In this document: positions 7,089 to 16,705 of the stretch, one piece after another
How positions within the stretch are numbered: position 1 is the first letter of the stretch
How the letters are laid out: each line of letters starts with the position of its first letter
Source of the DNA: Actinacidiphila glaucinigra
GTDB taxonomy: Bacteria; Actinomycetota; Actinomycetes; Streptomycetales; Streptomycetaceae
DNA length: 64,000 bases
Direction: 5' to 3'
Assembly (NCBI RefSeq): GCF_900188405.1
Contig: NZ_FZOF01000035.1
Span: forward strand, 1 to 64,000
Notes under the pieces: generated by a model
Database searches by the model: none
What the model saw: only the letters and a program-made list of their open reading frames with translations
What the model was told of the DNA's origin: nothing
Position numbers and translations under genes: made by a program

Positions 7089-9953
7089 TCACATGGCCCG
7101 ATATGTGGTCGTCGGTCTCGACGAGGTGGTCAGGGCCGCCAGGCAGGCGGCTCCCACCGGCACCGCGATCAGCAGGACGGCCAGCAGTCCCCAGGGCAGC
7201 ACGATCGGCACGTGCTCGATGATCCGGCCGGCACTGCCCTCGTCGAGTTGCCGCTGGTTGAAGGCCTCGGCGATGCGCCGGTCGACCAGACGCAGCGCGA
7301 TGGCGGGGATGATCCCGGTCACGGCACCCAGCACCACGCCGGTGGCGGCCACCACGGCGCACTGGAACGCGCTGAGCAGCCGGCGGGTACCGGGCGGCGC
7401 GCCGATCGCGGCGAGGGTGGCGAGGTCGGTCTCGGCGTCCGAGCGTGCCAGACCGGTTGCGGTCCCGGCGGCGCCGAGTGTGACCACCGCCGCGAAGATC
7501 GCCAGTGCGAGCGGCACGACATCGTCCGGGTCCTGGGGTCCCTCCTCCAGGTGGAAGCGGACGTCGGCGCCGGTGTTGTCGAGGGCCTGCTGCGTCTTCT
7601 GCCGCTGCGCGTCGGTCGGCGGGTGCGTGGTGGTGAAGTACGCGCCGAGCGGCACCGTCTGGACGTGCGCCGATCTGACCGCCGCCCGGGGTACGACCAC
7701 GACCACGCCGTAGTGGCGCGGGCTGCCGGGAACTTGGTAGGCGGAGAAGCCGACCAGCTTGCTGCCCGGTAGTTCCTTCCCCGGTCCCACGTCGGAGGGC
7801 TCGTGCGGCTCCCCGGAGATCAACCGGACGGTGACGCGGCCGTGGGCGTCCATGTTGCGGCGGTCGAGGGAGACGGCCCGGCCGTGCGCCAGGGCAGCCA
7901 CCGCCCCGGGGTCGTCGATGCCGAGCACCTTCAGCAGTTTCGCGTCGCCGACCAGTACACCGCTGGGGGCCGTCATCCCGCCCACCCGCTCGTATGTGCA
8001 GCGCCAGTCATGGGCCAGCGCCCTCAGCTCGGCACGCGGCATCGAGGACAGCGGGTTCGAGGGACCCGTGTCATCCAGTGGGCAGGCCTTGGCGGGAGGC
8101 CGCACGACCTCCACGTAACCGCACATCGTGTTCAGGTCGCAGTCGGCGTAGCTGGCGAACACCTGGTCTACGTCCGCCTCGACTCCGACGGGCAGGTTGC
8201 GGGCGACGGCTGTTCTGGCAGCGGGGGCGTCGCGGCCGCGGTCGTCGTCCAGCACCACGGAGACGGCGCCATTGGGCAGTGATGCCACGTACCGTTCGCG
8301 CTCCTGGGCGGCTGTGCTGCCGGTGTAGGCCGCGACGGTCACGGTGCCGGCGACGGCGGCGAGCACGGCCGCCACGGCGGGGGCGGTACGGGCGCGGTTG
8401 CGCGCGGCGTCCCGCAGGGCCAGGCGCGGCGACAGGCCCCACCGGCGCCCGAGGCGGCCGGCGATCCCCATGAACGCCGGGGTCATCGCGACGACGCCGA
8501 TCTCGGCGATGACGCTGCCGGCCGCGACGACGACCTTCCATTCGGTCTTCATTGCCCCGTACACCGCGATCGCGGTCCCCAGCAGGAACGCGGCCAGGCC
8601 CAGGACGGTCAGTCGCCGTCCGGAGCGCCGTACTCCCTTGCGGCCGTTGAGCGCGGCCAGGACCGGCTGCCGGGCCGCGGTGACGGCGGGCAGGGCCGCG
8701 GCCGCGAGGCCCGCGAGCACGGCCAGCAGCGCGATGCCGAGGAGGTCCGCCGGGTGAAGGTCGAGACCTCCGAACCGCGCCCCGCTCCGCTCCTCGAACA
8801 GCGGACGCAGCGCCGCGGACAGGCCGATGCCGAGGACGGTTCCCACCGCGGCCGCGACGGCCCCGGCGATCAGACCTCCGGCGAGGACGACGGCCCTGAT
8901 GTCTCTGCCCTCGCCGCCGCCCGCGCCGATGAGGCCGAACTGCCGGCGCGAGCGCTGGGCCCCGACGGCGAACGCGGGCCCCGCCAGCAGACAGACCTCC
9001 GCGAGCGCCAGGACGACGACGGTCACCGCCGTCGTGGCCCGCGCGGACACCGGCCGGAGCAGGGGCAGGTCCGGGTGCTCCCGGTACAGCGGCACGTCGG
9101 AGCGGGCCGGCGGATGCAGCGTCACATCACGCGAGACGACCGCCACGCCCAGGGTGTTCGCCTCCACCACCATGAGCCAGCCGAAGCCGCCCGGCACCGA
9201 CACCAGGAACGTCTCGGTCGCCGGCTCGGACGGCGTCCTGCCGGCGGCCGCGAGCGCCCGGCCGTAGGGCGCAAGGAGCGTGCCCGGCAGCGCGTTGACC
9301 TCGTCCGCCGTCAGCTCCCCGGGGCGCTCGTAGGTGCCGACGATGCGGTAGGAGCGGTCGAGGTCGCGCACGGTGAGCTGTGATCCCACCCGCAGGCCGC
9401 TCGCCGTCAGGAAGTGCGTGGTCACGGCCACTTCGTCCCGGCGGACCGGGTGACGGCCCTGCTTGAGCGTGGTGATGCCGCGGGCCATCGGGTCGGCGGT
9501 TGCGAGTTCGAGGACGTCTGCGTCGAGCGCGCCGTGGCGGGTCCGCACTTCGGCCGTGCCGGCGAGACGTTCGAGCTTCCGGGCGTGCGGGGGCATCGCC
9601 TGCGCGAGGACGGCCGCGGCGGACGACGGGGCCGGTGGGCCGTTCGTCTCATCGGTGTTGTCCGCCTGCCCCTCGGCGGGGGTGTGGTCGACGTAGACCT
9701 GCGAGGCGTCCGGCTCTTGGAGGATGCGGCCGAAACCGCGGTAGTCGAGTTCTGCGTCCGCCTGTCCGAGGGTGCGCTCCAGTTGCTGCTCCGGGGAGAG
9801 TTGTGCGCTGCGCAGCGTCACATCGGCCGCCGACGCCCCCAGCACGGGCAGGGCGAGCATGCCGATGACGAGCAGGGTGCGGCCGGGGGCCCGCCGGGCG
9901 TCCCGGCCGGCGATCCGCAGCGCCGCCCGCCAGGCGTGGAAGCGGGCGGTCAC
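7089..9953 (-). CDS. FtsX/MacB-type ABC transporter permease
   Basis: The 954-residue permease has the double FtsX plan of streptomycete MacB-like exporters. There is an N-terminal membrane helix (about 22-42; LLVIGMLALPVLGASAADV), a large extracellular domain, and a cluster of helices in the middle (AVTVVVLALAEVCLLAGPA and following). A second extracellular domain containing a C-DLNTMCGY segment and a C-terminal set of helices complete it. The GTG start at 9953 overlaps the stop of the ATPase gene by 4 bases (GTGA), so the two are translationally coupled. The long upstream open frame is antisense-style overlap and was discarded. Such exporters often move antibiotics, peptides or lipids; the substrate is unknown. 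Confidence 0.85.
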   Translation of the reverse strand: MTARFHAWRAALRIAGRDARRAPGRTLLVIGMLALPVLGASAADVTLRSAQLSPEQQLERTLGQADAELDYRGFGRILQEPDASQVYVDHTPAEGQADNTDETNGPPAPSSAAAVLAQAMPPHARKLERLAGTAEVRTRHGALDADVLELATADPMARGITTLKQGRHPVRRDEVAVTTHFLTASGLRVGSQLTVRDLDRSYRIVGTYERPGELTADEVNALPGTLLAPYGRALAAAGRTPSEPATETFLVSVPGGFGWLMVVEANTLGVAVVSRDVTLHPPARSDVPLYREHPDLPLLRPVSARATTAVTVVVLALAEVCLLAGPAFAVGAQRSRRQFGLIGAGGGEGRDIRAVVLAGGLIAGAVAAAVGTVLGIGLSAALRPLFEERSGARFGGLDLHPADLLGIALLAVLAGLAAAALPAVTAARQPVLAALNGRKGVRRSGRRLTVLGLAAFLLGTAIAVYGAMKTEWKVVVAAGSVIAEIGVVAMTPAFMGIAGRLGRRWGLSPRLALRDAARNRARTAPAVAAVLAAVAGTVTVAAYTGSTAAQERERYVASLPNGAVSVVLDDDRGRDAPAARTAVARNLPVGVEADVDQVFASYADCDLNTMCGYVEVVRPPAKACPLDDTGPSNPLSSMPRAELRALAHDWRCTYERVGGMTAPSGVLVGDAKLLKVLGIDDPGAVAALAHGRAVSLDRRNMDAHGRVTVRLISGEPHEPSDVGPGKELPGSKLVGFSAYQVPGSPRHYGVVVVVPRAAVRSAHVQTVPLGAYFTTTHPPTDAQRQKTQQALDNTGADVRFHLEEGPQDPDDVVPLALAIFAAVVTLGAAGTATGLARSDAETDLATLAAIGAPPGTRRLLSAFQCAVVAATGVVLGAVTGIIPAIALRLVDRRIAEAFNQRQLDEGSAGRIIEHVPIVLPWGLLAVLLIAVPVGAACLAALTTSSRPTTTYRAM

Positions 9954-10687
9954 CGGCCTGCCGTCCCGGTGAGCAGCGCCTCCACGGGAGTCCTCCGGCT
10001 CTCGTCGACGACACTGCCGTCGCGCAGGAAGACCATCCGGTCCGCCCAGGCGGCGAGCCGCGGTTCGTGGGTCACCAGCACGCCGGCGGCCCCGGCCTCG
10101 CACCTCCTGCGCAGCAGCGCGAGCACGGACTCGCCGGTCTCCGAGTCGAGCGCGCCCGTCGGCTCGTCGGCGAGCAGCAGACGGCGCTCGCCGACGAGCG
10201 CCCTGGCGATGGCGACGCGCTGTTGCTGGCCGCCGGACATCTCGTCGGGGAAACGATCCGCCAGGTGCTCCAGTCCGACGTCGCCCAGCGCCTCGACGGC
10301 CTCCTTGCGCGCCCGGCGCACCGGGACGCCGTCCAGTTCGCGGGGGAGGGCTATGTTCTCGGCGGCGGTGAGGGCGGGGATGAGGTTGTAGTCCTGGAAG
10401 ACGTATCCGATGCGGCGTCGGCGCAGTGCCGCGAGTTCTCTGCGGCTCGCGGTGGTGAGTTCGGTGTCCTCGACCGTCACAGTGCCGGACGTCGGGGTGT
10501 CCAGACCGCCGGCGATCGCGAGCAACGTGGATTTGCCGGAGCCGGACGGCCCCATGACGGCGACGAGTTCGCCCGCGTGGACGTCGAGGTCGACGCCGCG
10601 CAGGGCGTGCACCTCGGTGGCGCCGTTGCCGTGTGTCCGTGTCAGGTCGCGTATGCGCAGGACGGGTTCGGTGGTGAGTGGGGACAA
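9950..10687 (-). CDS. ABC transporter ATP-binding protein (MacB/LolD type)
   Basis: The 245-residue ATPase partners the FtsX permease. Walker A is GPSGSGKST (about residues 46-54), the Q-loop is VFQDYNLIPALT, the signature is MSGGQQQRVAIARAL, Walker B is LLLADEPTGALD and the H-loop is VTHEPR. All catalytic motifs are intact. The start is TTG with AGAGGA about 7 bases upstream; no better start exists in frame. It lies about 100 bases after the PadR gene on the same strand and overlaps the permease start by 4 bases. Confidence 0.93.
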   Translation of the reverse strand: MSPLTTEPVLRIRDLTRTHGNGATEVHALRGVDLDVHAGELVAVMGPSGSGKSTLLAIAGGLDTPTSGTVTVEDTELTTASRRELAALRRRRIGYVFQDYNLIPALTAAENIALPRELDGVPVRRARKEAVEALGDVGLEHLADRFPDEMSGGQQQRVAIARALVGERRLLLADEPTGALDSETGESVLALLRRRCEAGAAGVLVTHEPRLAAWADRMVFLRDGSVVDESRRTPVEALLTGTAGR

Positions 10688-10786
10688 GACAGTCCTCTTC
10701 GGAAGATGTACGGGCCTCGGAAGGCTGTGGGGGCGTACGGGGGTGTGGTGGCCGGGGAGGTGTGGCCGGGCGGTCGGCCGGGGGCG

Positions 10787-11416
10787 CTACCGGGAACGCG
10801 ATGCGCGGCGGCTCCGGCCCCGGGGCGTGCCGTCGTCCGCGGGATCCTGCCGGGTGCCGGCCTCCGCCTGCCGAGTTCCGGCGGCGGCTGCCATCCTGAC
10901 CAGCCGTGCCTCGCAGTGGTCGAGCCAGCGCACCTCGGCCTCGGTCTGGAAGATGAGCTGTTCGAGGACGAGCACCCAGGCCATCTCCTCCGGCCGGTCC
11001 GGCGGCGGCTCCGGGGTCCCGGCCTTGAGCCGGGTGTAGTCCTGCATCGCCCGCAGGGTGTGGTGCCGCTGCAGCTGGATGACGTCTCGTACGTCGACCC
11101 CCGGCGCGTTCACCGCCATGGCGAGTTTGATCGCGAGTTCGTCGCGCGGCGGGTTGCTGCGGTCGACGGGGCTGCGGAACCAGGAGTCGAGTTCGGACCG
11201 CCCTTCCTCGGTGATGCGGTAGAGCGCGTGCCCTGAGCTGTCCTCCCCGTCCTGTACGACCAGCCCGTCACGCTCCAGCCGGTTCAAGGTCGTGTAGACC
11301 TGCCCGACGTTGAGCGACCAGGTTGCGCCGGTGCGGCTCTCGAGCTCTGAGCGCAGCCGAGCCCCGTACCGGGGTCCGTGTTCAAGCAGGGCGAGCAGCC
11401 CGTGACGGATCGACAT
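10787..11416 (-). CDS. PadR-family transcriptional regulator
   Basis: The 209-residue protein has the PadR winged helix at its N-terminus (MSIRHGLLALLEHGPRYG, then WSLNVGQVYTTLNRLERDG) and a PadR C-terminal helical dimerisation domain. Its last 30 residues are a disordered Arg-rich tail. PadR proteins commonly repress an adjacent exporter and are released by the exported drug. The ABC exporter genes lie directly downstream on the same strand, so self- and operon-control is likely. The start codon lies inside a palindrome (next entry). Confidence 0.9.
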   Translation of the reverse strand: MSIRHGLLALLEHGPRYGARLRSELESRTGATWSLNVGQVYTTLNRLERDGLVVQDGEDSSGHALYRITEEGRSELDSWFRSPVDRSNPPRDELAIKLAMAVNAPGVDVRDVIQLQRHHTLRAMQDYTRLKAGTPEPPPDRPEEMAWVLVLEQLIFQTEAEVRWLDHCEARLVRMAAAAGTRQAEAGTRQDPADDGTPRGRSRRASRSR

Positions 11417-11439
11417 ACCGAGTATGTATACCAGGTATG
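11414..11439 (-). promoter_or_regulatory. Palindromic PadR operator overlapping the padR start
   Basis: CATACC (11414-11419) and GGTATG (11434-11439) form an inverted repeat around an inner GTATAC (11426-11431). The padR start codon is the first triplet of the repeat. PadR sites are typically ATAC...GTAT palindromes, so this is a good autoregulation candidate. The overlap with the start codon suggests a leaderless transcript. Confidence 0.6.
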
Positions 11440-11958
11440 TTCGTGTCGGCGATGCTTGGCGCAGATCAAGAGAGACAGGTCAATTGGGCATGCCGTGGGG
11501 TCTGTTCGCTACCGCTGGCGGCCGACCGGGCTCGCAGGAGGCGACGCGGTGGCAGGGCGGCCGGGCGGGGCAGCGGAGGTTCTGGGACCGGTCAGGAGGG
11601 GATGCTGCCTGCCGAGTGGAGGGCGACCGGAGGGGAGGGTCGCCGGTGCGGTGGGTGGTCCGGCGCGGGGAACAGGGCGGACCTGGTGGGCGAGGCCAGG
11701 AGGTACAGCCCGGCTTTCAGCGGTTGGTGCAGGGTGGTGGTGCGCACGCTTCCCCCGCGAGGCGAGGACTGCCTTCGCCGCTGTCGGATCCGGGTTTGGG
11801 CGTTGGGGTGCGGGCGTTGCCCGGCACTGCGCGCCCTGATCAACAGCGCGGGCGTTACCTGACACAGCGCCGACGCCGCATCGTGACGCCGCCTGTCGGC
11901 TACTGCGTCGTGCCTTCGAGAGGACAGGCAGGTCAGGGATTGCTGGTGGCAGCCTGCC
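11440..11958. other. Intergenic stretch, no gene recognised
   Basis: About 520 bases between the padR promoter and the end of the next gene. Several overlapping frames are open on both strands but none resembles a known protein or has a good ribosome site. Probably debris. Confidence 0.4.
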
Positions 11959-12693
11959 TCAGGTGAGGTGTGCTCCCGCTGCCTTCTTCGCCACGTAGAT
12001 GGTGTTGGCCGCTGTTCCTGATTGGAGTGGGTTGTCGAATTCGACGACGTGGGCTTCCGGTTCCGCGAAGACCTGTGCGAGTACGGCCGTGAAGTCGTTG
12101 TCCGGTGCGTCGTTGGACCACAGGGCGAAGATTCCGCCCGCGTGGAGGTGTTCGGCGAGTGCGCGCAGTCCCGTGGGCTGGTAGAGCGCGGCGTGGCGGG
12201 GGTGGAGTACGTGACGTGGCGAGTGGTCGATGTCGAGCAGGATGGCGTGGAAGAGACGGCCCGGTGTCTGGGGGTCCAGGCCGTGCGGGTCGCCCGCCAT
12301 CGCGAAGAAGTCGCCCTGGACCAGTCGGCAGCGGGGGTCCGAGGCCAACTGGGCGCCGAGGGGCACCATGCCGCGTTGATGCCATTGGATGACCTCGGCG
12401 AGTGCCTCGACCACGATCAGCGACCGTACCTGCGGGTCGTCCAGCGCCGCCTTTGCCGTGTAGCCGAGGCCGAGCCCGCCCACGGCGACGTCCAGTTCGG
12501 TACCCGGCGCTTTGGCCAGGCCGAGTCGGGTGAGCGCGATCTCGCCTGCGGTGAAGAGGCTGGACATCAAGAACTCGTCACCGAGTTTCACTTCGTACAC
12601 GTCGTCGCCGGTCTCCGGGTCCCTCCGACGGCGCAGGCTGATGTCGCCCATGGGCGTCGGGCGCCAGTCGATCTCCTCGAAACGCGCGCTCAT
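11959..12693 (-). CDS. Spermidine synthase-like methyltransferase-fold protein
   Basis: A 244-residue protein with the polyamine-synthase (PABS) fold. A glycine-rich nucleotide loop VAVGGLGLGYTA is at about residues 70-80, followed by the acidic strand end VVEALAEV and the block LLDIDHSP near 150. It lacks a recognisable N-terminal beta-domain for putrescine. Many streptomycete paralogues are annotated as spermidine synthase without proof, so the true substrate is open. The start has GAGGAAGG nearby. It is transcribed alone. Confidence 0.8.
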   Translation of the reverse strand: MSARFEEIDWRPTPMGDISLRRRRDPETGDDVYEVKLGDEFLMSSLFTAGEIALTRLGLAKAPGTELDVAVGGLGLGYTAKAALDDPQVRSLIVVEALAEVIQWHQRGMVPLGAQLASDPRCRLVQGDFFAMAGDPHGLDPQTPGRLFHAILLDIDHSPRHVLHPRHAALYQPTGLRALAEHLHAGGIFALWSNDAPDNDFTAVLAQVFAEPEAHVVEFDNPLQSGTAANTIYVAKKAAGAHLT

Positions 12694-13002
12694 CGGTTGA
12701 CCTTCCTCATCACCGGTGCCGGTGAGTTGCGCAGCCGGGTGCTACCAGGCCGCGGTGACGATTCTTGTGATGCATCGAACGGAACACGCCGCAGCCTATG
12801 CCGCACGGTGAAACCGCTGCCGTGGTGAAGGCCTGTGGGAAGGTGGCGTGTCGCTGCAGCGTGTGGCCGGGATCGCCGCCTTGGGTCGGTATCCAGCCGG
12901 CAATGGGTCTGCCGCTCCCGCAACCTGCCAGTAGCCAGACATGATGACGGTGGTGATCCCGGGTTCGTTGCGTGCGTCCGACAGCCGTGATTGGCTCGCC
13001 CG

Positions 13003-13671
13003 ATGGAGCTTCTGTTGACGGCAGCTGGCCTGCGCAACGAGACACTGCGGGATGCACTGCGGGACATGCTGGCAAAGCCTTTCGGATCGGCGAACCTCGT
13101 GTACGTTCCCACGGCGTCAGTAGCCGAGCCCGGGGACCACGGGTGGTTCGTCGCGGACATGAACCGACTGCACGGACTCGGCTGGCGTGAGTTCGATGTC
13201 CTGGAGCTGAACGGCCTGCCCCGGCAGATGGTGCTCGACCGGCTGCTCCACGCCGACGTCATCTATGTCGCGGGCGGCAATCACTACCACCTCGCGCGCA
13301 GCATCACGGGCAACGACCTGGCCGACGGCTTCCAGGAGGCGCTGGAAAGCCGGGTCTATGTGGGGATGAGCGCCGGATCGATGATCTTCAGCCGGAATCT
13401 CACCGGGCACTCCGCCGACGTCATCGGGGATGCCACGGACCTCCACGTACTCGGCGCGACGACCGTGGAGCCGCCGTTCGGTCTCTTCGACTGGTATCTC
13501 AAGCCCCACCTGTACTCGCCGGATTTTCCCGAGCGGGACGACGCTTGGGCTGACGACATCGCTGCGCGGGCGGACTTCCCGATCTACTTCATCGATGACG
13601 ATACGGCCGTTCGCGTGAGGGACGGCAAGGTGGATGTCGTTTCGGAAGGCCGGTGGCGGCTCCATCCGTGA
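13003..13671 (+). CDS. Peptidase S51 (dipeptidase E-like)
   Basis: The 222-residue product has the S51 nucleophile elbow GMSAGS with Ser123, preceded by the strand VIYVAGGNHYHLARS. S51 enzymes hydrolyse Asp-X dipeptides or act in cyanophycin breakdown. Length is close to the family norm (about 230). The ATG at 13003 is preferred; an in-frame TTG lies 12 bases upstream and neither has a good ribosome site, so translation may be leaderless. Confidence 0.85.
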   Translation: MELLLTAAGLRNETLRDALRDMLAKPFGSANLVYVPTASVAEPGDHGWFVADMNRLHGLGWREFDVLELNGLPRQMVLDRLLHADVIYVAGGNHYHLARSITGNDLADGFQEALESRVYVGMSAGSMIFSRNLTGHSADVIGDATDLHVLGATTVEPPFGLFDWYLKPHLYSPDFPERDDAWADDIAARADFPIYFIDDDTAVRVRDGKVDVVSEGRWRLHP

Positions 13672-13884
13672 TGCAACGCTCGGTGAGGAGCCCCGGGCAG
13701 GACAGCAGGTTGCGGACGGCCGGCAGCGGCAGGAACTGCCACACCGCCGCCGCGGCGCACCTCAAGCGGGTGGGGGAGGAGCGCGTCCTGACATGCATCA
13801 GTACGCGCTTTCCCCCCACCCCACGTGGCGCGGTTCGTTGACGGGGCGCCGGGTACGGCAGGTTGTACCGGCCGGTTGCGGGTG

Positions 13885-14619
13885 TCAGATCCCGCAGTTG
13901 GGGGCGGACCAGTACGGAGACGGGTCGAGGGCTACGTGGGCGTGGTCGTTGTGGTCGGGATAACCCGGACCGAGGATCTCCGAGAAGCCGTGGACCCGTG
14001 CCTGCTTGGCGAGCGTGCACAGGCTCGGTGAGCCGGTCAGGTCGGCGGCGTCGCCGTACAGGTGGCGGCTGGTGGACGCGCCGCCCACCGCGCTGTTGCA
14101 GGCGTAGGAGCGGAAGCCGCTGGAGATGGTGATGGGTACGTCACCGAGGGCGTGCCGCATCGCTTCCAGCTTCCACATCGTTTTGAGGGCGTTCGCCTTG
14201 GCCGTGGCAGCCGAGACCGCACCGCCGGACCAGTCGGAGTTGCACTTGTTCAGCTCGGAGTAGGCGAAGTGGACCGGCGTGCAGTCCGCGTCCTGGAGCG
14301 CGTAGATCTTGCTGAAGGTCTGTGAGCCTGCGACGCCGTCGGCCGGCAGGCCGTACGCGGACTGGAACTTCTTGACCGCTGCGGTGGTCCGCGCGCCGTA
14401 GACGCCGTCGTACGACAGCCGCTCGCCCGAGGTCACCCAGCCGGCGACGCGGATCTGCAGCTGTGTCACATCGGCGCCGGAGGAGCCCTGGGTGAGGGTG
14501 CGGCTCCAGGTGTAGCACTCGTCGGCATGCGCGGTTCCCGAGGTGGCGCCCACTCCGACGATGGCACCAGCCATGATCATGACAAGCGTGAGCAGTGTTC
14601 GTACCGTGCGTCTGAGCAT
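13885..14619 (-). CDS. Secreted zinc D-Ala-D-Ala carboxypeptidase (M15) with peptidoglycan-binding domain
   Basis: A 244-residue secreted cell-wall enzyme. A signal peptide (residues 1-32, ending GTAHA) is followed by a PG_binding_1 domain (about 42-105; GSSGADVTQLQIR). The catalytic M15A domain has probable zinc ligands His186, Asp193 and His228 (SRHLYGDAAD; DHNDHAHV). The order matches the Streptomyces albus G DD-carboxypeptidase type. The ATG at 14619 follows GGGAGG at good spacing; the longer open frame has no signal peptide. It would trim stem peptides outside the membrane. Confidence 0.92.
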   Translation of the reverse strand: MLRRTVRTLLTLVMIMAGAIVGVGATSGTAHADECYTWSRTLTQGSSGADVTQLQIRVAGWVTSGERLSYDGVYGARTTAAVKKFQSAYGLPADGVAGSQTFSKIYALQDADCTPVHFAYSELNKCNSDWSGGAVSAATAKANALKTMWKLEAMRHALGDVPITISSGFRSYACNSAVGGASTSRHLYGDAADLTGSPSLCTLAKQARVHGFSEILGPGYPDHNDHAHVALDPSPYWSAPNCGI

Positions 14620-15267
14620 TTCGGCCTCCCGACCGTCGGACTCGAATGGTGGGTGTCGCCCCCGCGCGAATCGCGGGCGCACCCAGGGTGTCGCCCCTGT
14701 GCTACGCGCGTCAACTGTGCCTGCGGAACGCAAAGTTGCCACGCCGTGCGCCGTGCGGGCCTTGCCCCGCACGATTCGGAAGACGCCCTGAGCTGCGGAC
14801 ATCCATCCGCTTGCCGCAATGGACGGCCCCATTGCCATGCCCATCGAATCAAAGGTGCGGTGCGGGTCTCTGCACGGCCCGTTAAGGGCAGTTGGCCACG
14901 ACGTGGAGGTTGGTGAGCGAAGAGAAGGGGAGCGGCGCGGGCTCGTGGCGGCTGCGGAACTGGAGCCGTCGGCCTGAACCCGCCGCGGTTGGTGTCAATG
15001 GGCTGACCTGACTGATTGCCCAAGTACAGCCGGCCCAGGACGGCCGAGGTTGTCAGGCCGAGCGTGGCCCCGGTGAGGGGGCAGATCACGTCGCCTGTGG
15101 CCTGGCCCGCGTTCCGGGTGACCAGGGACGTCCCGGTCTTCCGTCGGCCTGCGGCGAACGGGTGCCGGTGCCGGCGTGGAGTACGCGAGGAGGGGCTACG
15201 GTGGCTCGACACCCATCGTGGCGGGCACGTGGTGACGCGTTGTGGGTGCGCAGAGAGGGGGAAGCTG
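14620..15267. other. Leader of the M15 gene and intergenic DNA
   Basis: About 650 bases without a recognised gene. The part nearest the M15 start holds two copies of GGGTGTCGCCCC (14651-14662 and 14686-14697) separated by GC-rich dyads, so the M15 mRNA probably has a structured leader. Cell-wall hydrolase genes in Streptomyces can carry c-di-AMP (ydaO) riboswitches; I could not confirm that consensus here. Further right, a reverse-strand frame near 15000-15110 looks coding-like but matches nothing I know. Confidence 0.4.
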
Positions 15268-15984
15268 ATGTCCGAGCACATGATCGAGGACCTGGTCGCG
15301 GACTCGGTTCGTGTTCTGGACGCGCACACTGAGGCGGGTGACCGGCGGGTCCGGGACTGGTTCGCGGCCCTGTACGGCTTCGAGAGCGGTTTCGACTGCT
15401 CGTTCACGCGGTTTCGCGTCATGGACATCCTGCTGCGCCGCGGGTACGCGTACCGATTCCCGGTGGACCGGCATCCCGACTACGGGGAGCGGTCCGCGTA
15501 CTTCGACGCGCTCACGGAGTTCACGGCTCTGCGCACGTTGGACGAGGACGCTCCGGACTTCGACGGCTACGAGTCCTGGCTTGAGGACGGATACGTCGAT
15601 CCGCCGTTCCTGTACTGCGAGGCCGGAGGCGCATTGTGGCGGCGCATGGTCGCGGTCGGTGAACTTCACGGTCCCGACGACACCGCTGCGCCTCGTCGTA
15701 CTCCCCTGATCGAGGTGCTCCGCGAGGTCGCTGTCGCTGCCGAGAAGGAGCAGGACCGCGAACTCATCGGCCTGTGGTACGCGTTCGGCTGCAGTGCCCT
15801 CCTCGGCGGCCCCGCGGGCTGCCCCTACGACATCGACGAGCTCGCGGAGATGCCGGCTGTGCGGGACTTGCGCGCCGTCGTCCGCCGCACGGGCGCCCTG
15901 GCCATCGCACAACGGTTCCCCTACGCGGTCCCCGTGGATTTCGCCGACGACCAGGACCTCGAGGCGTGGTGGTGGCAGCCGTAG
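15268..15984 (+). CDS. Hypothetical protein, 238 aa
   Basis: I do not recognise this family. The product is acidic and soluble with no signal peptide, rich in Tyr/Trp/Phe-Asp motifs (for example [20 protein letters not shown]), and ends with three consecutive Trp before Gln-Pro. Codon use is typical. The ATG at 15268 follows GAGAGGGGG; the frame is open further upstream but without a likely start. An IS5 remnant begins immediately after its stop codon, so the C-terminus may have been set by an insertion. Confidence 0.65.
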   Translation: MSEHMIEDLVADSVRVLDAHTEAGDRRVRDWFAALYGFESGFDCSFTRFRVMDILLRRGYAYRFPVDRHPDYGERSAYFDALTEFTALRTLDEDAPDFDGYESWLEDGYVDPPFLYCEAGGALWRRMVAVGELHGPDDTAAPRRTPLIEVLREVAVAAEKEQDRELIGLWYAFGCSALLGGPAGCPYDIDELAEMPAVRDLRAVVRRTGALAIAQRFPYAVPVDFADDQDLEAWWWQP

Positions 15985-15988
15985 GTGC

Positions 15989-16195
15989 GGGTATTACCTG
16001 CGCAGACGCGGGATCCGCCGCACGATTCCGGGGAATGCCGACCAGGTGCGCAACCGCAAGAAGCTCGGTGCCCGCGGTGGCCGTCCTCAAAAGTTCGACG
16101 AGGCCGACTACCGCGAGCGCCACGCGGCCGAGTGCGGGATCAACCGCCTCAAGCGCCACCGGGCCGTGGCCACGAGACATGACAAGCTCGCCGTC
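15989..16195 (+). pseudogene. IS5-family transposase, C-terminal remnant
   Basis: The frame encodes [14 protein letters not shown], then [10 protein letters not shown], then [20 protein letters not shown], the classic C-terminal third of IS5-type transposases with the catalytic Glu in the ERHAAE-type block. There is no start codon and the N-terminal two thirds are missing. It sits between two unrelated genes and marks a recombination point. Confidence 0.8.
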
Positions 16196-16354
16196 TCTTG
16201 CCCACCAGCTTCGGTCCGCGAGAAACTCGGTATCGCTGCAGGTAGCCAGGCGCTTAGCCTGTGACGCATGCATCAGCCACGAAGGCGGGACCGGCGCCCG
16301 GCTCGTCGCGCGCCATCCAGGCCGGCCGGGCGCCAGCCGTTCCGCCTCACGGGC

Positions 16355-16705
16355 GTGGGCGTTGATGTTGTCCTGGTCGGCTACTTCTCTGCCAAGCAGA
16401 AGAACTTCGAAACGCTGATGGCCTCGGCAGCGACAGAACTGGCAGCCCGCGGGGCTCGGGTCATCGTGCAGATCGTGCAACGACGAGGCGTCTCGGATGG
16501 CGGGGTCCAGAAGATGAGCCAGCCCTACTCCTCGCGGACTCTGCTGAGCCACGGCAAAGTCCGTGAGGTAGCTCAGGCCTGCGACCAGGCCAACGCCGAC
16601 GTGGTGATCTTCATCGGCACCTTGACCGAGCGACAGCAGCGTACGCTGACGGAGCTGCTTGGCCGCCCCGCTGTGAGTCTCGCCGACATCCTCGCCACCC
16701 CCTGA
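16355..16705 (+). CDS. HflX N-terminal-domain-like small protein
   Basis: The 116-residue product resembles the N-terminal domain of the ribosome-associated GTPase HflX: VDVVLVGYF at the start, a VIVQIVQRRG strand, HGKVREVAQACDQANADVV in place of the usual GKGK..E block, and LTERQQRTLTELLG. The GTPase domain is absent. It could be a stand-alone domain protein or the 5' remnant of an hflX copy cut by the adjacent IS5 event. The GTG start is the first that gives a conserved beginning, but it lacks a clear ribosome site. Confidence 0.5.
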   Translation: MGVDVVLVGYFSAKQKNFETLMASAATELAARGARVIVQIVQRRGVSDGGVQKMSQPYSSRTLLSHGKVREVAQACDQANADVVIFIGTLTERQQRTLTELLGRPAVSLADILATP

